The notes: generated by a model from the letters alone, not told the origin. Positions 1-10,645 are shown, counted from the first letter of the stretch. The stretch is DNA of 64,000 nt from Ceratopteris richardii (GCA_020310875.1 CM035407.1:220438653-220502652); one strand, 5' to 3'. Made by a program: numbers and translations.

Positions 1-690
1 CACACAATATGAGTGATCACTTTGAGTGAGACAACTTGCACTAGGAAGGTGGTTACACTTAGTCTGTGTGTGCAAAAGCCATTGGGTCCAGTCCTCAAGA
101 GTTTAGAGAACCATTCATTTGAGTGAATAGAGGTTCTCTGAGTGTTCCTGTGAGCTCATCTATGCTTGAATGTTGCAAAGGGAAGTTGATCTTACTCCTA
201 TCATGGAGTTCATTAGTGCTTGATAGATGTTATTTGGCAAGCATAAGGAAGAGCATCAAGTCTCCCAAGTGGAAGTCCCAATATGAGTAAACACTAAAGA
301 AGAGGGAGCATGAAGGAAGAATGCCACACCATATAATTTGATCAAAACTATATTCTTTTCATCATCAAAAATTAATACAATTTTCCAAAAACCCCATTTG
401 TAGATAGTAGATCCATTTTTTCTAAGACAAGTAGTCCTCAAGCTTTGGAAGGTATAGTACAACGCCTCTAACAAATGTAACGTTCTTTGGAGCTAGTTTG
501 GACCATGAAAATACCTTTTGAACCTATTTTCTTATGCCACACATCAGATCTGAAAGTAGTGAGAACTAGGCCGATAACTAATGATAGAGCTTGAAGGCTC
601 ATTTTGATAGGTTACTGTAATAAAGTGATAGGAAGGAGATGGTTGAGCAACACCCTTGAAAGATAGGAAGATGGTTGAACTACGTCCTAA
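1..690. other. Unassigned AT-rich sequence
   Basis: No coding region, RNA gene or recognisable transposon domain could be read on either strand. Short open frames here lack codon structure and known motifs. The text resembles noncoding retroelement sequence, such as an LTR or leader, but no second copy exists in the window to confirm this. Confidence 0.4.
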
Positions 691-790
691 GAGAGAGGAT
701 TAGGAAGTAATCCTCAACCATGGCTTTTGGGGCAAGTGGTTAGCCCATCACATTCCTAACCAAGAGGTTGTGACTTCAATTCCTTACAGT
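691..790 (+). repeat. tRNA-like SINE candidate, copy 1
   Basis: About 100 bases align with 4627-4725. Both copies start with the small palindrome AGGATTAG-AAGTAATCCT. They continue into a tRNA-like head, with an A-box-like stretch TGGGGCAAGTGG at about 728-739 and a B-box-like TGACTTCAATTCC at about 771-783. This order and spacing fit a tRNA-derived SINE head transcribed by RNA polymerase III. No clear tail or target duplication is visible and the flanks differ between copies. It is not a functional tRNA, because I could not pair an acceptor stem. Confidence 0.45.
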
Positions 791-1803
791 TACCTCTAGG
801 TTGATATGGTTAAGAGAAGAGAATAGTCATTGTAATCATTTTGTTCATGAATGAAAGATTCCATTGTTTCACTATTCTACTTTTTGTTGCATGCATGTAA
901 GTATGTATGTGCATTCTTCTTGTGCTTCTCACCTTCAGGTTTGCATGCAACACTTGTTTAGAATCTTCATATCACCCTCATATTCTCTTGGTCGAAAATT
1001 TGAGCTTTGCTTCTCTTCCATGTCAGTACTCACCATTGTTCTTTGAGAGACATTTTTTGCCTCATGTCTATGAACAGGTAGTGGGGAGATGAGCTCCAAA
1101 AAGTCCAAGAGGAACCAGACTTATACATATTACATCGTCAAGTCCAATATCAATGGACAACGGAAAGAAAGAAGACTTCAAGGGAAAGAGTGAATCCAAG
1201 TCCATCAAGGCTATTGCTCATCGAAAAATGAAGCAAAAAACATGAAGGAAGAGGATAATGAGAGTCGTTCATATTATGGAGAAGATCTTTACCTCGGAAA
1301 AGAGAAAAAGATCAAGAGCACATGAATTCCTCGTACAAGGGTCAAGGATAGTAAACATGAACCTGCCCTAATGATGATAAGGAAATCACACTGTCTGCAG
1401 TGCACATTATCGAATGTAAGGGGAATAGGAACTGACTTGTACATGAATAGTGGACGCGGAAATAATATGAGTTAGAACAATGGATTTCTCTCCAATGTGC
1501 ACATCCCATGAACTAAGAGACGTGTGGAGATAGGTGATGAAATTGAGCGCAACATAAGCTATATGTATGATGCCATCAATCGTGGTTCTCACAAGCACAA
1601 GTGCTAGAGTATGCAACCCACATATGCCTAGAAATTAAATCACTGATATGAACTTAGAGAAGATAGGCTAACTACTAAATACATAGTCTGATACGAATTG
1701 TGAGGGGGCAGGGTGTTTTGCAACAAAGGTAGAAGAAAATCATTCTCATATCTCCCTCATCAAACATAACTAATTAGCACGTTTTTAGTTATGAGTTTGA
1801 TAA
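791..1803. other. Unassigned sequence
   Basis: I see no gene. The 1100-1350 stretch is purine-rich and could be a decayed retroelement gag, but no motif supports this. Confidence 0.35.
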
Positions 1804-1863
1804 GCCAGATAGATTTTTAACATTGGAGCATGAGCGAGATAGAGTTTTAACATTGGAGCACAG
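1804..1863 (+). repeat. 30-bp tandem duplication
   Basis: Two adjacent 30-base units share AACATTGGAGCA and the preceding GAGATAGA-like stretch, with a few mismatches. It lies about 310 bases upstream of the CVNH TATA box and has no known role. Confidence 0.75.
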
Positions 1864-2177
1864 CCAAAAGTAGAAAAGAGGCAAGCCAAACGTGTATCTC
1901 GTTCCTTGGCGGTTTTTGCCGACTCCATACTGCCGCTTGGGTAAAGCTCTAGCCACATTGTCTGATGCGCGTCCAAACATGAACAATGGAAGTGCTGGAT
2001 AAGATGGACATAGTGGCTGTAAGGCAAATTATCGAAATCACAACTACACGACAGCACAACCGTGGTTCCCTTGACGCCAGGTGTTAGAACAGTAAGCACA
2101 ATAGAAGGCGGACATGGAAAAGGAAACAATCTCCCACCAAAGCATGCACCAGCCCTTGCTGGACGTGCTTTATGTGC

Positions 2178-2185
2178 TATAAAAG
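2178..2185 (+). promoter_or_regulatory. TATA box of the CVNH gene
   Basis: TATAAAAG lies 81 bases upstream of the chosen ATG at 2267. A start site about 30 bases downstream would give a 5' leader of roughly 55 bases, which is normal for a plant gene. The surroundings (2100-2230) are less AT-rich than the flanking repeats. The call rests on motif and position only. Confidence 0.6.
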
Positions 2186-2266
2186 AAGAAGCATGAGTAG
2201 TGTTGTGGCCACTCCAGTTCACAAACCCTCTTTCCCGCTACAGGCTGTGTGAGCTCCATAGGCACA

Positions 2267-2380
2267 ATGAGGGCTCTTGCACCCAGCTTTCGTCTTCTTG
2301 CAGGTCTTCTCCTCTTGATAGTACTGTCGTTAAGCAGTGCGAACGCTCAAGTAAGTCTATGCCTCGATCACCTGATCTTC

Positions 2381-2464
<84 letters not shown>

Positions 2465-2856
2465 ATCTATCCACTGTCTGATGTCCATCTTGTACAAATA
2501 ATGAACTGTAGTGCAATTTCGCAAACTCGTGCACGGGCGTAGAGCTTTACGGCTACATCCTGCGTGGGGACTGCATTAATGAAGACGGACATCCCCATGC
2601 AACGAGCATCAATTTGAATTACTATATTGGCAACGACAATGGGCGGCTCGAGTATCCGGGAGAGTCTTTTGGATCGTCATGCGTGAAAACAGCGCTTAAC
2701 GATGGCCACACGCTCACAGCAAGCTGTAAGGGTGCAGACGGGCAATACCACGACTCGAGCATGGATCTGAATTACGTGGTCGGCAATTCATATGGATACA
2801 TGGAACCCTGCCGTGCTAGCAATGCCGATCATGTCCTAAAGTCTTCCTCAGAATGA
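2267..2856 (+). CDS. Secreted cyanovirin-N homology (CVNH) domain lectin, two exons
   Basis: The coding model joins 2267-2350 and 2512-2856 through a phase-0 intron (GTAAGT donor at 2351, TGTAG acceptor ending 2511), giving 142 residues. Residues 1-27 form a signal peptide with a leucine-rich core and likely cleavage after Ala-Asn-Ala. Residues 31-80 and 81-128 are the two tandem CVNH repeats. Each has the Cys pair (35/49 and 85/100) and the signature block ([14 protein letters not shown] at 59-72, [14 protein letters not shown] at 110-123). The Cys spacings of 14 and 15 match cyanovirin-N. Extra cysteines at 29 and 128 sit at the two ends of the domain. CVNH proteins bind high-mannose glycans. 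Secretion and a defence-like sugar-binding role are inferences. The ATG was chosen because it follows the TATA box and opens directly into the signal peptide. No frameshift or stop is present, so the gene looks functional. Confidence 0.9.
2382..2462 (+). repeat. (TC)n microsatellite in the CVNH intron
   Basis: About 40 uninterrupted TC units occupy half of the 161-base intron, starting 31 bases after the donor. The tract is a pyrimidine run on the sense strand, so it could act as or compete with the acceptor polypyrimidine tract. Confidence 0.95.
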
Positions 2857-3240
2857 CGTAACGTCGTCGAGAAAGCCGTTCGTCAGGAAGCCCACCCAGC
2901 GTCGCTTTGTTCTTCTTCGTCTCACTTGTCGCCGTTCACTACTACTGTGTGAGAGAAGACTGTTCACTACTACTGTGTGAGAGAAGACTGTGTCTTTTGT
3001 TTCATGCATCTGATGATGTTTCCAAGTTGCTGAATAATTAAGTTGTACTGTTGTTTTTGAGTAATCTATGGAAAGCACCATGTCGTTTGTGGTTCCAACA
3101 AGAAAAGACGTCGTTTGTGGCATTCTTCTGCTGATGTTCGTCGATCAGCCTGTCTTTTGGTCTTTCTTCACTTAAATTACGATCTCATGATGGGTTACAT
3201 GAACACAGTACCATCTTTTCGATTCTCATGATGGGTGGTG
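2857..3240 (+). other. CVNH 3' UTR and downstream region
   Basis: Sequence after the stop includes AT-rich, poly(A)-signal-like text (AATAATTAAG near 3031). It also holds a perfect 28-base tandem duplication at 2935-2990. The part from about 2981 to 3200 reappears in decayed form at 4884-5092, so it belongs to the duplicated CVNH unit. Confidence 0.6.
2935..2990 (+). repeat. Perfect 28-bp tandem duplication
   Basis: Units 2935-2962 and 2963-2990 are identical (each begins TTCACTACTACTGTG). They lie in the presumed 3' UTR of the CVNH gene. The decayed duplicate near 4884 shows only one GAGAGAAGACTG, so the doubling may be younger than the locus duplication. Confidence 0.9.
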
Positions 3241-3620
3241 CTTAGGGACATGTCCTCATCCCCATAGAAAAGCTTTCGTTTCCTATATCAACAATATGAT
3301 GTGTTTTGTCATCCTTAGGTTTCATCAGAATTTGGAGCAATTTAACCGTGACAGAGTCATGTGATAAGCTGCACCTGATGGTACTCACTAGAGCCTATTA
3401 AGACGCTTTCGTAGATGGGAAGCATCTATTATTTTATGATTTTATGATGCCTTACACATATGGTTAATTGTGTTATAACCATTGGTATATGGATAGTCTT
3501 ATATACTTCCATGATTTTACGTCCTCCAAAGAGAATAATGTTTGAAGTGAATTTCTTCTTTACAAACTAAGAAATCTCTTTAGTAGAATGTCTTTACGAA
3601 AATGCTCCTATGAAAATATC
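3241..3620. other. Unassigned sequence
   Basis: AT-rich text without coding potential or a recognisable repeat. Confidence 0.4.
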
Positions 3621-3707
3621 CTATCCTGTGACTATCCTCGGCATCGTGTGTGTGTGTGTTATTTTCTATCCTGTGACTATCCTCGGCATCGTGTGTGTGT
3701 GTGTGTT
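3621..3707 (+). repeat. 45-bp tandem duplication ending in (GT)n
   Basis: Two copies of a unit starting CTATCCTGTGACTATCCTCG, each ending in a GT run, repeat with a 45-base period. The pattern suggests slippage at the GT tract. Confidence 0.85.
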
Positions 3708-3757
3708 TACTTTCTCTCTTACTTTTAACTATCCTGTTCACAACCACCACTAGAGCA

Positions 3758-3831
<74 letters not shown>
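3758..3831 (+). repeat. (CT)n microsatellite
   Basis: An imperfect CT tract of about 74 bases with a few CC interruptions. Confidence 0.9.
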
Positions 3832-3833
<2 letters not shown>

Positions 3834-4230
3834 TGCAAGTGCTCTCCTTTTGGTACTATCCTTAAACCATTGCATGCCATTTATCAAGGTGTATAATTAG
3901 TGATAGATTTGTGTAGTTAGATATGATGAGTTTTGATCTTCACTAAAAATCTTGAAACTCCTCTTAACCGAAACTTTAAGCATTATGTTTTTAGTTTGTA
4001 AGATACCTCGTTATATCAATGGTTGTAATTTCTAATTGTATGTTATCTAGTTTCTTTCTAAGCATGAGGCTTCACACAAGTATGCCTAACTCATATCTTG
4101 TTGTGATATGTATAGTTTGTTTACCTTGTCCCATTATGCTTGAGAGTGCTTGAATTCAAAGGATCCTCAATAGAACAGGATTTAATATCTGCAATAAGGC
4201 CAATTACATCTCAAGAGCAATGTTTTTGCA

Positions 4231-4275
4231 TAACATTTGGAAAGCACATACCATTTGTGGTTCCAACAAGTGATG
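4231..4275 (+). repeat. Fragment of the CVNH 3' flank
   Basis: About 42 bases resemble 3066-3108 of the CVNH downstream region; GGAAAGCAC and TTTGTGGTTCCAACAAG are shared. It is a short isolated match, so its origin as a duplicate is likely but unproven. Confidence 0.45.
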
Positions 4276-4626
4276 CCACACATTCTTTTCCTAATGATCG
4301 AACACTTGGTACGAGAGCCTAGGAAGTAGGCTTGGCCTAGGAAGTAGGCTTGGCCAAGAAGGATGGAAGGCCTGCATCACTTTCAGAAATTAGTTTGAGA
4401 AAGATTAGAGTTTATCTCCCAAGAAACAAAAAGGAAAGGTTCAAGATACCAAGGTTGAGAGCAAGGGTTGAAGAGACCAAGGTTGAAAACAAGAAGGTTG
4501 AAGACATTGTGGAAGGATGAGGTCATCAATTGAAGGAGGGATCAAGGAGAATGATCTCTAAAAGGGGAAGAGAGTGTTAAGACTCAAGATATGACAAGCA
4601 GGAGATTGCTGAACCACACATTAAAT

Positions 4627-4725
4627 GAGAGGATTAGCAAGTAATCCTCAACCATGGCTTTTGACGAAAATGGTTAGCCCATCATACTCGTAGCTAGTAG
4701 GTCATCAGTTCAAATCTCACATCTC
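4627..4725 (+). repeat. tRNA-like SINE candidate, copy 2
   Basis: Second copy of the element at 691-790. The tRNA-like parts are clearer here: TGACGAAAATGG at about 4662-4673 as A box and CAGTTCAAATCTC at about 4705-4717 as B box. It lies just upstream of the decayed CVNH duplicate and may have inserted into it. Confidence 0.5.
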
Positions 4726-4753
4726 ACAAACAACACACAAACATACACATCTT

Positions 4754-5092
4754 GGTTTCCTCTTCTTCCAGCTCCTCTCCTCTTGATATTATCTTTTATG
4801 GGTGCATTTCATTTATCAAGGTATGTTTTTTGTGATAAAGTTGTTTCATTAAATGATAAAGCTATGTGTTTTTAGCAATATAGCTGAGAGAAGACTGTCT
4901 TCTGTTTCCAAGTTATTGAATAATTAACTTGTACTATTTTTTGGTAATCTTTTGAAAGCACATGTCATTTGTGGTTCCAAGAAAAGATGTAGTTTGTGGC
5001 AAAAGAAAAGATGTAGTTTGTGGCATTATTTTGCTGATGTTCGTTGATAAGCCTATCTTTTGGTCTTCACTTAATTACGACCTCATGATGGG
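4754..5092 (+). pseudogene. Decayed duplicate of the CVNH locus, domain exon lost
   Basis: 4754-4797 resembles the signal-peptide exon at 2288-2332 (CTCCTCTTGATA shared, about 80% by eye). 4884-5092 follows the CVNH 3' flank at 2981-3195 closely, in the same order. The CVNH domain exon is missing between them and no reading frame survives. Many differences are C to T or G to A changes, including at CpG sites, which suggests methylation-driven decay. The right end is cut at about 5092, where the copia A gag remnant begins. A chance match of the short exon part cannot be excluded; the 3' flank match is strong. Confidence 0.7.
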
Positions 5093-5763
5093 TATGAAGA
5101 TTGGTTATCTATATAAAGGGCACAAGATTGGTTATCTCTTGAGTAATCACCATTTCTATTGAGCTTTGTCTCATCGGTGAAGAGTTGCCCCATTAAGGTG
5201 TTGAGATCAGGTAGTTGCATATCCATGTAGAGATCCATTACTGTGGTGAAGGACTCCCACTTATCATCAGCTTTATTTCTATTCATGATCGGCCTCACTA
5301 TGTGCTCTTCCTCTATCTCTTCTCCAATGCTTGTAAGCTCATCAGCCATATCTTTCATTTTGGTTATATAATGAGCCACTCCTTGCTTTGGTTGTTTCTT
5401 TAGGGTTGTGAATTCCATCCACAATTGATTCTTCCTAGCTCTTGTGTTTGAGGAGAAATCTGATGAAAGCACTTCCCAAATCTCGTGGGAGGTCTTGGAA
5501 TTCCTAGTATGTGGTAACACAAAATTAGAGATTGAGTTCAGTAGATATGACCTGGAAAGAGCATCCTTTGCACACCATGTGGTTAGTTTCTCTTGTGCTT
5601 CCTTTGTTGGTTGATTCTTGCTCCTGAAGGTTGGCATTTCTTCATCTCCTAAGATGTATCCATATAGACTTATCCCTTGAAGGTATGCTTGCATCCTTAG
5701 TAACCATGTTGAGTAGTTGTTCCTATCCAATTTATCAATTAAGGATTGATATCCATCTCCCAT
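5093..5763 (-). pseudogene. Copia family A gag, second tandem unit, truncated
   Basis: The minus-strand frame starts with MGDGYQSLIDKLDRNNYSTW and runs as a copia-type gag of the UBN2 / Retrotran_gag_2 kind, with W-x-LRMQAYLQG near residue 21 and KLTTWCAKDA near 59. It is closely similar to the gag at 9842-10636. It is open for over 200 residues but ends at the CVNH-derived junction near 5092, so the zinc knuckle and everything after are missing. A primer site (TGGTATTAGAGC, minus strand, about 5777-5788) precedes it. It is therefore the start of a second element downstream of the LTR at 5789-6837. Confidence 0.85.
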
Positions 5764-5788
5764 CTTGATTGTTATTGCTCTAATACCA

Positions 5789-6837
5789 CTATTAGAGGAG
5801 ATGGTGGATAGTCACAAGAGATGAAGTGATGTAGCTAGATCCTCCTTCACACCTCCCAAGAAGGATGGCTGGAGATTTTAGTAGGCCTCTTTAGCTAGCT
5901 AATGAACATAAATAATCACATATGTTACTTGGAAGATGATCCACTACTTGAAGGATCAAAACAGATAGGTTGGAAGATAGTACAAGATCAAAAACTTACT
6001 ATTTTAGTTCATACACATGTCCAGTGTTTTGAACAGTTCTCTGAGCACAGCAACAAGTGGTTTAATTCCTTTTGGGGAACTCTTAAGTAACTTAGTAAGC
6101 TATTTATCATGACAGTTTTCATGAAAAGTTATGGACTACATGCAAAGAAATGTGTTTAGCAAATCATACTATCATCCCGACATTTATGGGTTATGACAGT
6201 CAACATAAGAGTGATTAAAGATGAATTAATATCTGACGATCCCGAGAAGCTTTGCTAATGAGACTTTGTAGCATTGTTGTATTACCATGATTTAAAACAT
6301 GGCAAAGGATGAACTACACAGTGAGAAAAAGGTACGAGAAGATCATTGTTCTGATAGAGTTATGATAGAGAAGTAACATGAGAATGTAATGATCATATAT
6401 GTATTAAAACATGTACAAAAACAATGTCATTAGCAATCAAACATTTCTCAATGTGTGAGAGGTGAGTGAGCTATGAGATGAGCTTGCACTTCACAATGAA
6501 TATCCTTTAGAATGATCTCATGGGCTCGAGATACATGCAAGTCTTTTAGATCCTTTTTTTATAAGTGCACTTGGATCCAAAGTTTGAATTCAAATTCAAA
6601 CATCTACCTAAATGTGAATGCTAAAGTATAGGATAGATTCCCTCATCACTCAACAACCAAAATGATTCATGATCTAGAGCTTCCTAACTCCACATGGATA
6701 CAATCCACTATTACAAAGGTAAATGTGAAGTCATTTTACAAGAGGTTGAACATATGAAGCCTTGTATAGGCTATGCCAATTAATCAAGCATGAGCTACTC
6801 AACCAAGTATGTGGGCTTGGTTTTAATTGTACCAACA
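5789..6837 (-). repeat. Copia family A LTR shared by two tandem units
   Basis: About 1,049 bases align along their whole length with 10659-11719. On the minus strand the LTR begins TGTTGGTACAATT directly after a polypurine tract (TTGAGGGGGAGC, plus-strand 6838-6850). It ends next to a primer site at 5777-5788. The same LTR is therefore the 3' LTR of the unit on its right and the 5' LTR of the truncated unit on its left. It holds no genes. Confidence 0.85.
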
Positions 6838-6850
6838 GCTCCCCCTCAAG
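6838..6850 (-). promoter_or_regulatory. Polypurine tract of copia A
   Basis: The plus strand reads GCTCCCCCTCAAG, which is a purine run on the element strand immediately before the LTR start TGTTGG. It is the expected primer site for plus-strand DNA synthesis. Confidence 0.75.
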
Positions 6851-6914
6851 CTTAACATACCTAGTCTTCATTGCTCCTTAATTTCTTGCAAACCAATCAT
6901 CAATTTGAACATGT

Positions 6915-8496
6915 TCATCTTTGTTCCATCCAATGCCTTTGTATGTTTGCACATTGTAAATGAGTTGATACGTAGGATAGTTGAAATATACTTGTTGAGA
7001 AATTTTTCCTTACATAATGATAGTGCACTTCAATGTGCTTAGTCCTTGCATCGTATAGACAATTAGAAGCCAAATGAAGTGAACTAGTGTTATCTCCAAA
7101 GATTATTGGAGTGTAGAAATGTAGCTCCAAATCTGCATATAGTTGCTTAAGCCACATAGCTTCCTGAGTTGCAATTTCCAAATCTCTATATTCTACTTCT
7201 ATGGAAGATAAGGCCACAGTTGGTTGCTTCTTGGATGATGAAGATATGAGCTTTGAACCTGCAAAAGATAGGTACCCTGAAGTGCTTCTCCTATCATCCT
7301 TGGAGCCATCCCAATCCGCATCAGAATACATCTTTATATCTATGTGAGAAGTGAAGGGATAGAGCCACCCTTCATTCATTGTACCCTTTAGATACTTAAG
7401 CACCCTCTTTGCAGCTTCCATATGAGGCTTCCTTGGTGCATGCATAAATTGACTCAATGTACTTAGTGAATAGGCAATCTCTACTCTTGTTAAAGTAGCA
7501 TAATTAAAACTTCCCACAAGTTTTTGATAACCTGTAACATCATCAAGTAGTTCACCTTCATGTGAACTTAGCTTATGATTGAGTCCCATAGAAATACCTG
7601 CAACTTTAGTATTCTCCATCTTAAACTTTATCAACATATCATGTATGTACTTCCTTTGGATATGAATATACCTGAAATCTATATACACAAGCTCTAAGCC
7701 AAGAAAGTAGGTTAATAAACCTAGATCAATGATTTTGAATTCCTTCATTAATTGGGCTGTGACCTGCTTGATGCCATCAAAATCATTTCTTGTTATAATG
7801 ATGTCATCTACATAGACACATAAGTAAATAACTTCTGATTTGTTCTTCTTAACAAATAGAGAAGAATCTGCCTAGCTTGCCACAAAGCCTTGGTCCTACA
7901 AGTAAGTAACAAGCCTATGGTTCCAAGCTTTAGGAGCTTTCTTGAGACCATACAGTGCCTTCCTAAGCTTGCATACATAAACTATTTTATCTTCATCTTC
8001 AAACCCTGGTGGTTGTGCCATATACACTTCTTCTGATATCCATCCATTTAAGAATGCATTCTTGACATTTAACTTATATAAATTCCAATTTTTAGAAGCA
8101 ACAAGACTTACAAAAATTGTGATTGTTGGCAATATTCGCCACAAGTGAAAACATTTCTTCATAATCTACTCCATGTGTTTGGGAAAATCCTTTTGCCACT
8201 AATCTTGGCTTGTACCTATTTATAGATCCATCAAAGTTCCTTTTGATTTTGTATATCCACCTTGAACCAATTACCTTCATATCTGGCTTCTTGGGAACTA
8301 GATCCCAAGTGTGATTTTCCTGTAATGCCTCTACTTCTTCCTGCATAGCTTCTCTCCATTCTTTCTTCTTCCTAGCCTCTTCAAATGAAAAAGGCTCTTC
8401 TTCCACTCTGATTTGTAATGGGATGTGTGCATAGGAAATGCACCCAAATATTTTGCAATCGTCCAATGAGGATCTGCCTTCCATTCCATGCTTCAT
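6915..8496 (-). pseudogene. Copia A reverse transcriptase and RNase H
   Basis: The domain starts near 8440 (SFEEARKKKEWREAMQEEVE), followed by GSRWIYKIKR and the copia block KALYGLKKAPKAWN near 7920. The catalytic YVDD motif is at about 7810. RNase H follows with DADWDGSKDDRRSTSGY near 7300 and SSIEVEYRDLE near 7190. The frame is broken near 8100-8160 and near 7890, so three separate frames carry it. The final ADLFTK-like block is lost. Confidence 0.9.
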
Positions 8497-8499
8497 AGG

Positions 8500-9212
8500 G
8501 TGTCATACATCAAATGATTTGGATGGAAGCCTATTGACCAAGTAGGTGGTTGTGGAGATAGCCCCTGCCCATAAATAATTAGGTAACTTCTTCTCATTTA
8601 ACATAGACCTAGCAGCTTCAACAATTAACCTATTCCTTCTCTCTGCCACTCCATTCAATTCACGAGTATATTTGGTTGTTTCTTTCCTCTTTATGCCTCT
8701 ATCCTGTAGAAACAGATCAAACTCATGTGAAAACTACTCACCACCTCCATCAGACCTGATCCCCTTCAAGCTCCTTCCTGTTTGGTTTTCAACTAATGCC
8801 AAATACTTCTTAATACATGTAAATATCTCATCCTTATGCTTCATGAAATAAAGGATGGTCCATCTACTATAATCATCAATAAATGACACATAGTACCTTC
8901 AACCTAAGATGGATGGATCTTTGTTAGGACCCCCACACATGAGTGTGTACAAGCTCCAAATAGTCCTCATGGATGTATCCTTTCTTGTTGATTGGTTGCC
9001 TGTGAGCTGCCAAATTGGCATCCACTTTTGTATATCATGTGTTGCTTGGTCACATTGGGAATGCAAAGCACACATTGATCCCTACACATTTGCTTCAGAG
9101 TTCTTTCTCCTATGTGTCCTAGCCTTTTGTTCCACATTTCTAATTTAGATAAGGTTTGATCTCTATAATTGAATAGATCTATATTCCTTATGTATACGAT
9201 TTCAAATGTCAA
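8500..9212 (-). pseudogene. Copia A GAG-pre-integrase and integrase core
   Basis: WNKRLGHIGERTLKQM near 9110 is the HHCC zinc-binding block that precedes copia integrase. The core between about 8960 and 8500 is readable only in pieces with stops; text corresponding to the D,D(35)E region and the ERRNR-like block appears near 8640. It is non-functional. Confidence 0.75.
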
Positions 9213-9586
9213 TAATCTATCTGTCTTCTCACCTTTGGCAATCCTTTTGAAGCCTTGCTAGGAGTTTTCAACATATGCTCCATGCTTAGTGAATTTGACT
9301 TGTAAACCTTCTCTACAATTTGCCCAACACTTATTAGGTTTTTTGTTATAGTTGGCACATACAGAACTTTGTTTAAAAGATTCATACTACCATCGAATGT
9401 TTTGACATTTCCAATTCGCTTAAGTGAGTTTTTAGTGTCATCACCTATTTGTACCTCATGCTTCCCTTTGGGTTCTTCAAGATCAAATAATAGAGCTACA
9501 TTTCCAGCCACATGAATTGAACATTTTGACTCAATGTAGAAAAGATGCAGGTCATCATCTTTACCTTGTTTGGATGTCATGTTCAT
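9209..9586 (-). pseudogene. Copia A protease
   Basis: The frame contains FYIESKCSIHVAG at the position of the aspartic protease motif (usually DSGCS). The catalytic Asp-Ser-Gly is replaced by Glu-Ser-Lys, so the enzyme would be dead. Downstream GNVKTFDGSMNLLNKVLYVP fits the flap and C-terminal part of the fold. Confidence 0.8.
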
Positions 9587-9785
9587 GATGAGTAAAGAGT
9601 CTTCTTGGTCTTCAGTATAGTTATTGTAGTCCCTTCTTCCTCTGAAACTCCCTTGATAATGGTTGTTGTTGTAGCCCTAATTATAGTTATGGTTGTAGTT
9701 GCCTTCACCATTGTTGTATCTACCTCTTGATTGTCCATAGCTACCTCTATGGAAGCCTCTTCCCCTTTGGTTCCTTGTATATTTG

Positions 9786-10636
9786 TAGCATTCTTCTGTA
9801 GTGTGGTTGTTAAGACTACAAATCATGCATGGTGAGTCATTTTAGGGTCTCCTTCTACCTTGCTTTCCTCCTTTGCCCCTTCCTCTAGCACCTCTTCCTC
9901 TGCCTGCATAATTAGCTTGAGAGATACTAGCCTTTTCTTCATGCTTCTTGCTTTTAACTTTATCCTTAGCTTTATTCTTATCTGTATAAAGGGCAAAAGA
10001 TTGGTTAGCTCTTGAGTTGTCACCATTTTTGTTGAGCTTTCTCTCGTGGGTGAAGAGTTTCCCCATTAAGGTGTTGAGATCAGGTAGTTTCATATCCATG
10101 TAGAGATCCATTGCTATAGTGAGAGACTCCCACTTGTCACCAGCTTTATTTCCATTGATGATCCGCCTCACTATGTGCTCTTCCTCTATCTCTTATCCAA
10201 TGCTTGCAAGCTGGTCAACCACATCTTTCATTTTGGTTATATAATCAGCAACTCCTTACTTTGGTTGTTTGTTTAGGGCTGTGAATTCCATCCACAACGG
10301 ATTCTTCCTAGCTCTTGTGTTTGAGGAGAAATCTGATGAAAGCACTTCCCAAATCTCTTGGGAGGTCTTGTAATTCCTAACATGTGGTAACAAGAAATTA
10401 GAGATTGATTTTAGTAGACATGACCTGGCAAGAGCATCCTTTGCACACCATGTGGTTAGTTTCTCTTGCTCTTCCTTTGTTGGTTGATGGTTGCTCCTGA
10501 AGATTGGCATTTCTTCATCTCCTGAGATGTATCCATATAGAATTCTCCCTTGAAGGTATGCTTGCATCCTTAGTGACCATGCTAAGTATTTGTTCCTGTC
10601 CAATTTGTCAATGAAGGATGGAAATCCATCTCCCAT
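9786..10636 (-). pseudogene. Copia A gag with CCHC zinc knuckle
   Basis: The N-terminal half (10636-10256, MGDGFPSFIDKLDRNKY) and the C-terminal half (10171-9842) are in different frames, so one frameshift lies near 10172-10256. A complete CX2CX4HX4C knuckle (CMICSLNNHTTEEC) is readable near 9790-9835 and is followed by an RG-rich stretch. It packages element RNA in this family. Confidence 0.85.
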
Positions 10637-10645
10637 CTTGGTGTT

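Noticed and set aside
734..783. A possible tRNA gene
   Set aside because: A-box- and B-box-like motifs are present, but no acceptor or anticodon stem can be paired. The second copy with different flanks fits a SINE better.
1785..2222. A 145-codon open frame on the minus strand upstream of the CVNH gene
   Set aside because: It overlaps the CVNH promoter and TATA box, contains the translation of a 30-base tandem repeat, and shows no known motif.
2200..2542. Long frames on both strands over the CVNH exon 1 region (Ser-Leu and Arg-Glu runs)
   Set aside because: They are read-throughs of the (TC)n intron tract; splice sites and the CVNH model explain the region.
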